This document shows positions 12,075 through 22,287 of a stretch of DNA of 64,000 nucleotides, piece after piece. The translations under genes were made by a program, and so were the position numbers. This stretch comes from Amphibalanus amphitrite (Eukaryota > Arthropoda > Thecostraca > Balanomorpha > Balanidae). The DNA lies in NCBI RefSeq assembly GCF_019059575.1, contig NW_024881691.1, positions 1 through 64,000 on the forward strand, written 5' to 3'. Position 1 is the stretch's first letter. Each line of letters starts with the position of its first letter. The notes below the pieces were generated by a model, which was given only the letters and a program-made list of their open reading frames with translations, had not been told where the DNA came from and did no database searches.

Positions 12075-12617
12075 TTAAAGGAAATAGTTCACTTTCACGA
12101 AATTATTTTTTTTGCAATGGATTTATGATTTTTTATGTTCAAAATGATCAGCAAAGAAAATAAAACCTATTTATAACAAAATATTGTTTTCTATATTTTG
12201 ATATAGGAAGAACTTTTCAGTTTCTGTAAGGCACAGGCGATCCAGTATGAAAAGAGCATGGGTCCCGAAAATTCTTCAGAAACTAGATAAATTATCGCGG
12301 CCACCGGCATTTGGGCGATCTGCTGCTGCTGAATGTCCTTATTGATCAGTACGAGAATTTCTCTAGAGTTCTCGTAGATAATTTCTCTAGTTTCTGAATA
12401 ATTTTTGGTACCCATGCTCTTTTCATACTGGATGCGAATATATGCAAGGCACACATCCTCAATGCAAGACACCTTTTTCGGGACGAGAAATAGAATATCT
12501 TTGCCTAGGGTGATCGTTGGGCTGTAAAAGCTCCTGATTTATGCTCGTCTCAGCCCAGGCTACGGAACTGCTATTCCAGTTCAAAACCCATGTTAAAAAG
12601 TGAACTATTTCCTTTAA
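12075..12617. mobile_element. TTAA-flanked MITE with nested inverted repeat
   Basis: The ends are TTAA plus AGGAAATAGTTCACTTT on the left and its exact reverse complement on the right. This suggests a TTAA target duplication with 17-bp terminal inverted repeats over 543 bp. A second inverted repeat lies inside: ATCCAGTATGAAAAGAGCAT near 12240 pairs with its complement ending near 12434. No coding capacity is seen. A diverged partial copy in opposite orientation lies at 26960-27252. Confidence 0.85.
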
Positions 12618-14487
12618 AACATTCAACACAGAATGATACCTATACCTATCCAATTAGCCATGCCGTCTTTCACAGAGTACCAATCGTAATGCACGCTTGC
12701 GTCAGACACGGTAACAGTCCAGAAATGTGCAAGGGCATGAGAACGTAGACCGTGCTGCTGCAAGCATTGATGGCTAACTGATTTTTTAGACGAATTGTGG
12801 AAAGTTTCATCAGGATTACAGAAATACGGCAGCTGCATCAGTGATGCAGAAATTGCAGACACCGGCTACTTGCAGGTCGACTCTAGGAAGATTAGGATGA
12901 GCCGCTGTCAGGCGGCCTCCCTACACTGCGACGGAACCGGGTCTCCCGATTATCCCGCCTTTAAGCAGCACGAACCGTCTGTGAGAGAAGTTTGGCCGTG
13001 AATCTCGCCAGGCGGCGTGCCGACAGCTCCTCTCCTGCCGCTCGGCCGTCCTGCTAACCCAGACATCGCCGGACTTACTGAGTAACGACTCGGCGACTCA
13101 CTGGGTGGTGCAGTCGCGGTGCACCCAAGTCAGACAGGTCCGTGGCACATGGCAGCGGGCATGAGCCGGCACAGAGACTGTGACTCATCACAGCAGCGGA
13201 TACCAGACCATACCGGAGCAGAGCCACCACAGGGCGTGGACGGCGCGTCGCAAGGGTCGGAGACGCGCCCGATATAGAAAGGAACGTCCGGCGAGACCGG
13301 GACGACCAGTGGGAACCAGACCACATTACTTGTTTATATGTAAAAAAATGCTGAATGAGTCACAGTGACTCGCAGTCGTTAGATGCATGTAGGTATTTTC
13401 CTACACACAATTATGTCCCGTTACCAGAGATTCGCCTTCGCAACGGGACATCTTTCCTCTTGAAATGATGGGATCATATGCTGCATCCGACGAATAAAAC
13501 AAGCCGGCGATAAAAGTACAGTTGCTGCCACAGATGACGCTACCAAAGGAAGGAAACTAGGCAGGCACGAGTGCTGCCTAGCCGGTCTGCGTTATTCCTT
13601 CTCCAGCCACAGTTTACGTCAGCTGTTGCCTCGTTACTGCAAATCCACCGTCGCCTCTGAACGGCACAGCAGCTCCGCAGGAGTAGCAGCAGAGACGCCC
13701 TTTATCGCCCGTCGGCCGCTCCACCGTCCGCCGACGCTCTTCATATTCTGTCAGTAGATCTCAGTAGATCCCAACGTCCAAATACTGTTAAACTAAAAGT
13801 ATCCACCGACAAATACCTAGTTATCCTGCAAACACTACTGACCCGCTAAACCCTGCAGCTAATCCAGCAGACGGTTCCCCAGGGGATGCGTGGGTTTATG
13901 GACGGCGCTCGTGGCCGCGGGCCGCGGCCCCTCGGCCCTGCTGACTCATGCCGCTCCGCCGAGGCCAAACAACGGAGCTCCCACTGACGAGCCGCTGCCG
14001 GTCCGGCTACAGGGGGCAGGGGCAGGCGGGCGGGCGGAGAGACGGACTGACGGTAAAAACGGACACCGGACCAAATGCTGGCAGCTGCAGGTCGGCAGAG
14101 GTCACACCCGACGTCAGTCGAACTGAGAGACGCATTTCGGCCAGATCAATTCAGAAGAAGGGACAGATGAGTCGCAAAGGTCGCCTAAGAAAACGTTGAT
14201 TCTGCGTTGATATGGGAAAAGCTGATCCTCTGCCTTACAGACGCCCGAGTCTGCCCGAGAGCCGCGTAGAGGACAGGCTCAGCATCTGGTGTGGCGCCTG
14301 GCTGTGGGCGTCCCGTTTCCGCTCACATCAGCCTGCCGGGAGGCTCGAAGGAGGTGCGCCAGGCTGGATTAACGGTAAAACGTTTATCAAATAAAAGGCT
14401 TCTGAGCAGCCTCGAGAGTTAAGACATGCCGTTTAGTCTGCCCCGCTTATGTTTATTGTTCAATAAGTGTCGAGCTCGCAGCGTGGG
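12618..14487. other. Spacer, no gene seen
   Basis: I found no protein, tRNA or repeat I can name. Short frames near 13.0-13.4 kb and 13.9-14.2 kb do not resemble known families. Confidence 0.35.
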
Positions 14488-15188
14488 TTAAAGGGACCCT
14501 CCCACCTTAACATTAGATTTGAGTTGAGATAGCCAAAATGGGGTCCCTGGCTCACAATTACCGGTTTCGGCACTCACAACATCGAGAAATGCCTTAAATC
14601 GGAAATATTGAATTTCAAAATTGCAGCATTTTGATTCAGAGGGGCTAATGCATAGGAATACCCCTCTGAATGTGTGACGTCAGCGCAGATATCTAACGAT
14701 TTTTAAATGTTTGACTAAAACGTTTTGTAGCACGCGGTGGTATATGCTGCTTTGCGCGCAACAAATGCCGCACTTTCAAATGACGTCGCTTATAGGAACA
14801 GCGGAGATCCCAAAAAGTAAACAAAAGTAAAAGTCTAATATCTTGAAAACCGGTGAATATTTTTCGGTGAAATTTGGTAGATATTCGTTTTCGCTCTTTC
14901 TGAACCGAGCGACATCACTTTCATGCCAATTCACCAGTATAACGCCTTTTGGGGCGACTAACGGAGCGAGCGAGAGGGTGACCCTTGCACGTGCGAAATT
15001 TCGAGGGGGTACCTCCAGCTGACTTGTGCACGGCACCCTACTAACCGGTCTCTAGCGATGTGCCAAATTTGAGCACAATCGGCCCAGCCGTTCTCGAGAT
15101 CTGGAAGCGCCACCCTGCACGTGCGCACGTGCAAGCGGGGTCCAAACTGACTTTTGCACGGCACCCTACTAACTGGTCCCCAACCGTG

Positions 15189-15695
15189 TATTGACGTCCT
15201 CGGTCCGGTCTGCACGGTAATCACGTTCACATAGTTGGCTGATGTAAGGGATCCCCCGCTGACGAGTTCTCTCGAGAGAACCACACCGCCTGCGGGTTCA
15301 CAACGGCCCCTCCCCTTTAACGAGAAAAACGAAATAGCGTTCTAGGAATTCCATGGAAGAAGGTAAAAAAAAAAAAATCACTGCTGCACGTGTTGCCACG
15401 CTCGCTGCCCTCTGTCGACTGGCGCCTGGCATGTCCCTCTCCGCTTCCCTCTCGCCCCTGCCTCCCCGCGGCCATGCGCCGTCCTCCCGCCGTCCCTCCC
15501 CCTCCCGTTGTTCCCCCTCTCTCCCCTCACTTCGCCGTGCGTCCCTACCCGATCCGTCAACATACCTTACCGTCTCCGCCGTTAAGGTGGCTATTGACGT
15601 CCTCGGTCCGGTCTGCACGGTAATCACGTTCACATAGTTGGCTGATGTAAGGTCGATCCCCCGCTGACGAGTTCTCTCGAGAGAACCACACCGCC
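15189..15695. repeat. ~103-bp direct repeats flanking a 300-bp segment
   Basis: Segments 15189-15290 and 15592-15695 are the same apart from a 2-bp indel; both start TATTGACGTCCTCGGTCCGG and end ACCACACCGCC. They enclose most of the A-run-headed block that also occurs at 21588-21813. This looks like an insertion joined to a local duplication. Confidence 0.9.
15368..15593. repeat. 223-bp duplicated block, copy 1
   Basis: Identical in every base I compared to 21588-21813, after a variable A-run (13 As here, 10 there). It starts A(n)TCACTGCTGCACG and ends CCGTTAAGGTGGCTA. The flanks of the two copies differ. Both copies are in the same orientation, 6,220 bp apart. Confidence 0.95.
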
Positions 15696-16384
15696 AAACC
15701 CGCCAAACCGGAGGAAACGACCCAATGCCTCTTTTGCCGCGCCACCCGCCTGAGATCCCACTTATGACCTCGGCTGCCTACTCACCTGAGGTCACCAGAG
15801 GTTATCTGCTCCGCACACCTGCGGTCCGACTAATGACCCGGGGCGCCGCTTCATGCCCGCCGACCTCCTGCCTAAGGTCACCGTCATGACCTTCCGCCAT
15901 TTCACGCGCCCGCGCTCGCCCCTTGTGACCGCCTGCCGTGCCATGACCGGCCGGCTACTCTCCCGAGGTCACAGGTCATGACCTCCGGCCGCGCGCCGTC
16001 CGTTCATCTGGGGTCACTATTATTGACCTCCAGCTGACCTTCCCAGGTCGCCCGGTCCCGACCTCCGACTGCCCCGCAGCCTAGAGTCACCGGTCAGACC
16101 TCCAGTTGCCCCACATACCTTAATTCACCGGTCGTGACCTTGAGATGCACCACATACCTGGCGTCACCGGGCGTGACCTTCAGTTGCGCAACATACCTGA
16201 TGACACCGATCGTGACCCCCGAAGGACAACTCGTCTGGTGTCACCATTCATGGCCACCGGCCGCGGCACCCGCCAGCCGCACTAATGCCACGGTCCCCGT
16301 ACACACATGACCCTCGGCCCCACATACGTCTGAGGTCACCGGCCGTTTCCTTCTCTTACGTCCCTGCCGAAGTAGAGATATGGA

Positions 16385-16393
16385 GAAAGAGAG

Positions 16394-16485
<92 letters not shown>

Positions 16486-16486
16486 G
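16385..16486. repeat. (GA)n microsatellite
   Basis: A GA dinucleotide tract of about 100 bp with a single ACAG interruption. Confidence 0.95.
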
Positions 16487-16724
16487 CGAGCATTCGCCCC
16501 CTTTGTACGCAACAATTACCTATCAAGTGATCAGGGTCACGAGGGAAAAAAAGCGGCCATGGCAACCTGCATCAAATATTCTGCCGAGACGTGTACTTAC
16601 GAAGCTCCATCTCTGCTCTGGCCCGAGAAGCTCGGTGCGCGTGCGCATGGAAATGCATACATATTCGCAGTGATGCAGCCATTAGGACAAACGACTCGTA
16701 GTCCCCGGAAAGGGCCACTGGCGC

Positions 16725-18100
16725 CCTCCTGCCAGCTACTGACAGGCTCCTTACAAGCCCAGCACGCTCCAGCGTTCTCCCACGGCTCCGGTCAAGTCGT
16801 CCTGGTCTCAGTCAGACCACCTGACCCCCGACAGACCCTCACTGGCCCCGGTCAGGCCACAGCTGCCCGCTCCTGACAGGCTCCTTACAAGCCCAGCCCC
16901 AGCATTTCCCACGGCACCGGTCATGCCAGCATGGTCTCAGTCAGGCCACATAACCCCCGACAGACCCTCACAGGCCCCGGTCAGGCCACAGCTGCCCGCT
17001 CCTGGCAGGCTCCTTACAAGCTCCGCGCAGCCTCAGCAGTCTTCCACGGCTCCGGTCAAGCCGTCGTGGTCCCGGTCAGACCACATAACCCCCGACAGAC
17101 CCTCACACGCCCCGGTCAGGCCACAGCTGCCCTCTCCTGACAGGCTCCTTACAAGCCCCGCACAGCTCTAGCAGTCTTCCACGGCTCCGGTCAAGCAGTC
17201 GTGTTCCCGGTCAGACCACATAACCCCCGACAGACCATCACAGGCCCCGATCAGGCCACCGCTGCCCGCTGACAGGCTCCTTACAAGCCCCGCGCAGCCC
17301 CAGCAGTTTTCCACGGCACCGGTCAAGCCGTTCTGGTCTCAGTCGGACCACCTAAACCCCGACAGACCCTCACATGCCCCGATCAGGCCACCGCTGGCAG
17401 GCTCTTTACAAGCCCCGCACAGCCTCAGCAGTTTCCCACGGCGCCAGGCCAGCCGTTCTAGTCTCAGTCAGACCACATAACCCCCGACAGACCCTCATCG
17501 GCCCCGATCAGGCCACAGCTGCCCGCTGCTCACAGGCTCTTTACAAGCCCCGCGCAGCCCCAGCATTTCCCACGGCACCGGTCATGCCAGCAAGGTCTCA
17601 GTCAGGCCACGTAACCTCCGACAGACCCTCACCGGCCCCGGTCATGCCACATCTGCCCGCTGCTCACAGGCTCTTTACAAGCGCCGCGCAGCCCCAGCAT
17701 TTCCCACGGCACCGGTCATGCCGTCCTGGTCTCAGTCAGGCCACCTAGCCCCCGACAGACCATCACAGGCCCCGATCAGGCCACCGCTGCCCGCTGACAG
17801 GCTCCTTACAAGCCCCTCGCAGCCCCAGCAGTTTCCCACGGCACTGGTCAAGCCGTTCTGGTCTCAGACGGACCACCTAAACCCCGACAGATCCTCACAT
17901 ACCCCGATAAGGCCACCGCTGGCAGGCTCCTTATAAGCCCCGCACGGCTCCAGCAGTCTCCCACGGCTCCTGTCCAGCCGTCATGATCCCGGTCAGACCA
18001 CATAACCCCCGACAGACCCTCACCGGTCCCGGTCAGGCCACAGCTGCCCGCTCCTGACAGGCTCCTTAGAAGCCTCGCACAGCTCTAGCAGTCCTCCCGG
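16725..18100. repeat. ~130-bp minisatellite, about 10-11 copies
   Basis: A long-period tandem repeat with recurring landmarks CCCCGACAGACCCTCA (about 16825, 16953, 17089, 17224, 17357, 17480, 17617, 17750, 17883, 18007) and GACAGGCTCCTTACAAGC. The spacing varies from 123 to 137 bp. Units differ by substitutions and small indels, so the array is older than the 22-bp arrays. Open frames through it are incidental. Confidence 0.9.
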
Positions 18101-18110
18101 GCCGGTTAGG

Positions 18111-18404
18111 TTGTCATGCATTGTATGCACTATATTGTATGTGTTGTATTGCGCCCTCGTGAGCGATCTGCCCATTCGAGTTTCGTGGCGATTACTGCTC
18201 TCATGCCGTTCTGCGGCAAAATATTTTACCGTCACGTCGTACTTCCGAAGCTACATTCCTGTGCAGACCGAAGATGCCCGGAACGCGTTTGCACGGAATA
18301 CATTTCGTCTTCGCAGTAAGCTACCATCAGCGGTCGATTCCATAAAGGTGGCTAAAAAAAAAAAATATCTGACCGTTTTCCGCCTATTCTCTTTTGAAAG
18401 CTGA
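18111..18404 (+). other. Possible decayed LINE 3' fragment
   Basis: The plus-strand frame contains FRLRSKLPSAVDSIKVA followed by an A-run at about 18356. This loosely matches the C-terminal end of many LINE reverse transcriptases (the R..F..R....LPS.V...S pattern). The match is short and no catalytic motif is present, so this is a weak call. Confidence 0.25.
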
Positions 18405-19639
18405 ATGGTATTATCGTATTATGTTACTAGCTATGATTTCCATAGTGATAAAGTGAACTGAAACCCAAGCACGCAGACATACAGTTGGGGCATATTAGGC
18501 ATCGAGAGTGTTGTTACTTGGGGCGTAAAATACCACGTGATGTGAGATATTACCAAGATATGAAATCGGCCGCGAGACAACAACTCGCAAGCCCCGAAAC
18601 GACTACGGCCGCTTTCCTGCCGTTTGCTCACATACTTCCTGCAAGCGCCGCACGGCCCCTGCAGTCCCCAATCCCTCCCCGCTGTAGCTTATTCTGCCCC
18701 TCTTGCCTCGACCCGGCGATCAGCGCCCCTTGTCCCATCCCTTCCTTTCCTCTTCGGAAGAGGGTGCGCCGACGTATCGGCCAGTCTCCCCCGCCTCCTC
18801 CCAGATCGGCTCCCCAGGGGGTCAGGGGGAGGGAGTGTGACCCCGACACACCTGCGCGACGACCGTCAGTTCCCTACCCGAGCGACCGCCTCGCCGGGGC
18901 GTGTCTCGGCCGCGGTCACTGTCCATTGTCCTGTCACGTAGCGGCGCGGGTGGAAACGCTGGGGGGGGGGGGGGGCAACCGAGCCGCCCCGCTGAGGGCC
19001 ATTCTGCTGGACCGCGCCGCGGGTTCTGCCAGGCGGCGGCAGCTGCCCACCGCACTGCTCGCCCTCTCGTGCGACTCGCGCCGCCACCACATACCGTAAC
19101 ACTGCACCCTCCTCAGACGCATAAATCAGCGTCGGCTAGACGGCGTCCCCAGGCACGCAACTGGGTCGCGCCGCGTCCAGCCGGTCGCGTCCCGCTAACT
19201 ACCCGGAACGAGAAACTGCACGTTCCTCCTCCATGCGCACCTATTCGCGGTGACGTCGCGGTTTTTCAGGAGCGCGCTGTAACCTCCGTGTTGTTCAACA
19301 CTTCGAAAAAAATGGTAACAGCGGCACATAACTCGAGAACCAACAAAGCCACAGCGCCGCGGAAGAGCGCATTCGATAGCACTTTTAACCCTCTTTCCGG
19401 ATTGCGTCCTCAGATTTGACCCCCATGCCCACGGTCAGGCCTCTAGAGGGCAAAAAAAAACGAAATAACTGGTTTACAGAAAATGTTTTTTTTTTCAACC
19501 ACCTTGACTCAGTAGAGCCACGACATTACTTTGCAAGCATCGTACTCCTCTCGTCGAGACGAGTCGACAGACCATAAGTTAACTCCTAAATGTTAACTTG
19601 AAAATTTGACTGCTGGTCAAGGTCATGACCCGACCGGAA
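18405..19639. other. GC-rich spacer, no gene seen
   Basis: GC-rich sequence without a recognisable gene. Part of 19250-19470 shares phrases (ATAACTCG.GAACCAA, CATTCGATAG) with the repeat at 37640-38220, so it is probably a decayed copy of that family. Confidence 0.4.
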
Positions 19640-20520
19640 AAGTTCCCGGCTAACCAGCCGACCGCTCCCGGCTCACCAGCCGACCGCTCCCGGCTCACCA
19701 GCCGACCGCTCCCGGCTCACCAGCCGACCGCTCCCGGCTCACCAGCCGACCGCTCCGGCTCACCAGCCGACCACTCCCGGCTCACCAGCCGACCGCTCCC
19801 GGCTCACCAGCCAACCACTCCCGGCTCACCAGCCGACCACTCCCGGCTCACCAGCCGACCACTCCCGGCTCCCCAGCCGCCCACTCCCGACTTACCAGCC
19901 GACCACTCCCGGCTCACCAGCCGACCACTCCCGGCTTACCAGCCGACCACTCCCGGCTTACCAGCCGACCACTCCCGGCTCACCAGCCGACCACTCCCGG
20001 CTTACCAGCCGACCACTCCCGGCTCACCAGCCGACCACTCCCGGCTCACCAGCCGACCACTCCCGGCTTACCAGCCGACCACTCCCGGCTCACCAGCCGA
20101 CCACTCCCGGCTTACCAGCCGACCACTCCCGGCTTACCAGCCGACCACTCCCGGCTTACCAGCCGACCACTCCCGGCTTACCAGCCGACCGCTCCCGGCT
20201 CACCAGCCGACCACTCCCGGCTTACCAGCCGACCACTCCCGGCTTACCAGCCGACCACTCCCGGCTCACCAGCCGACCACTCCCGGCTTACCAGCCGACC
20301 ACTCCCGGCTTACCAGCCGACCGCTCCCGGCTCACCAGCCGACCACTCCCGGCTTACCAGTCGACCGCTCCCGGCTTACCAGCCGACCGCTCCCGGCTCC
20401 CCCGCCGACTACTCCCGGCTTACCAGCCGACCGCTCCCGGCTCACCAGCCGACCACTCCCGGCTTACCAGCCGACCGCTCCCGGCTCACCAGCCGACCGC
20501 TCCCGGCTCACCAGCGGCCG
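19640..20520. repeat. 22-bp minisatellite, about 40 copies
   Basis: The tandem unit GCTCCCGGCTCACCAGCCGA plus CC has common variants CTTACC and GACCAC. About 880 bp at a 22-bp period gives about 40 copies. The 349-residue frame through it (19625-20674) is a 22-residue cycle and is readable in every frame, as expected for a repeat whose unit is not a multiple of three. Confidence 0.95.
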
Positions 20521-21587
20521 TACCGGCCGAATCACCCAACCACACTCTACCCCCAGTCATGCTCACTCACCTCCCATGTCCTTCCTCTTCTGCTTCCTGT
20601 CCAATCTGGTCCTCAAAAATCCACTGTTTGCTCGATCGTCCACATTTAAACATCATCCCCGGTCTCGTCTGTGAACAGGGGTGTTCACGGGCACCGCACA
20701 CTGCTGCGTGCGGTGTGTGCGGTGCGTCCAGCAGGCGTGGGGGTAGGGGATGGGTAGGCGGTTCTGACGTCACGGCTGCGGCGGTGGACGGTCCGCTGTG
20801 GCTAGTCCCGACCGGCCACAGCGATCGCTGTGTGCGGTGACGGAAGGCTGACGTAGGGACGAAGTGGGCGGAGCTTCGAGGCTGTGTGCGGTCCGACCGC
20901 ACACAGGGCCCGTGAACAGCCCTCGGCCCTCGGCCTCCCCGACCGTCGCCATCGGACACTGGTGACCCAAAAGACGGGCTGTTTGTCGGACCTCCGTCCC
21001 TCGTCTCCGCCGATTGGGGCTAGCCGCCGGCGACGCCCGCGGGACCGTGGACCTGCGTCTTCTCACTGTGGGCAAACAGACTACGTCCGTGCTACAGGGC
21101 GCGCTAGCCGCGATACGCGCCTGACTTGTGCGTTTGCGAGGTACTTACATGCATACCTCGCCTCTGCAGGTGCCACAGTAGTACCACATTCGGTCCTCGA
21201 ACATTAATGAGGTCCAAACTGAGGTCAGCTCCCGTCCTGAACTGAACACAGCAGAAAAAAACGACACCTCAACAGATATCACCCAAGGTCAACCCAGTCA
21301 GCGCCTGAGGCATTTCCTTGCGCTCCACACTCGGTCCAGACGCCATTCATGATCTCGGTCCCTCGTGGCGGGCAACGGAAGACGGAAAACAGACCGTTCA
21401 TGGCCCCTTACCTGTTGTTCTTGACTCCCTTCCCCTTGGGTCACCTGCTGCCGGTCCTCTAGCCTCCAACCTCCTTCGCCGAGTGCGAATCCCCTGCTGT
21501 CGATCTCGCCGACTCCCATCTCTTTCACTGATCCACACTCATCGTCTCGCCATAGCTCCCTTGCCTGCGCGTCGCACCCACGAGCAG

Positions 21588-21813
21588 AAAAAAAAAATCA
21601 CTGCTGCACGTGTTGCCACGCTCGCTGCCCTCTGTCGACTGGCGCCTGGCATGTCCCTCTCCGCTTCCCTCTCGCCCCTGCCTCCCCGCGGCCATGCGCC
21701 GTCCTCCCGCCGTCCCTCCCCCTCCCGTTGTTCCCCCTCTCTCCCCTCACTTCGCCGTGCGTCCCTACCCGATCCGTCAACATACCTTACCGTCTCCGCC
21801 GTTAAGGTGGCTA
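21588..21813. repeat. 223-bp duplicated block, copy 2
   Basis: Second copy of the block at 15368-15593, with no indel or substitution after the A-run. It ends at the same base (GGTGGCTA) and then joins CCAAATTTGAGC, a phrase that in the first region lies about 300 bp upstream of its block. Confidence 0.95.
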
Positions 21814-22287
21814 CCAAATTTGAGCGCAATCGGCCCAGCCGTTCTCGAGATCTGGGAGCGCCCCCTGCACGTGCGCACGTGCTGTAGCACCCCTACCTTA
21901 ACACATGCAGATGAATTATCTGATGGAGACCTAACTGTGTACCGAGTTTCAATTGAATCGGCCCAACCCTTGTCCCGTTATTGAGGTTGCAATTTTGGGG
22001 GCTCTGAAAAAATGTCCAACTTTACCACGCGCCACGTGCGGTGGTTGGCAAGAACGCATGGTGGCCATCACACCACAGAACTTTTACGTCCAAGTGACAT
22101 TCAGTAAAGAAGACCGCTTGTCAATCGGATGTCCCGTTCCTAAGATATTAGCTTTTGAAGAGCGTCCCCACGGCCGGCCGGCCGGCCGGCCGCTCATACT
22201 CAGGATTTTCCCTTAATTCAGTATGAGACTCCGCTCGCTTCGCTCGCTCCGTAATAAACTTTTTTGAAGGTGGGAGGGTCCCTTTAA

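Larger units (their letters stand above)
14488..22287. other. 7.8-kb interval bracketed by perfect TTAA-containing inverted repeats
   Basis: The left end reads TTAAAGGGACCCTCCCACC (14488 onward) and the right end is its exact reverse complement to 22287, 21 bp in all. If TTAA is the target duplication, the terminal repeat begins AGGGACCCTCC, the same layout as the MITE at 12075-12617. The interval may be one large non-autonomous element, or two short copies that each kept one end. A related subterminal phrase (CAATCGGCCCAGCCGTTCTC) occurs near both ends, at about 15078 and 21829, in the same orientation. No transposase frame was found. The interior holds minisatellites and GC-rich sequence. 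Confidence 0.5.

Noticed and set aside
15189-15695. Terminal direct repeats of a retroelement
   Set aside because: Only about 300 bp lies between the repeats, with no coding sequence or typical internal signals; a local duplication explains it better.
16725-18100. CRISPR-like array
   Set aside because: Units are 123-137 bp with no constant short repeat alternating with unique spacers; it is a eukaryotic minisatellite.
19625-20674. 349-residue Pro/Ser/Leu repeat protein
   Set aside because: It is a 22-bp minisatellite read through; all frames give the same cycle and no start, splice or conserved context supports a gene.
22170-22195. GGCC palindrome run as a regulatory site
   Set aside because: A simple CCGG-type short repeat within an element end; nothing specific to support a role.
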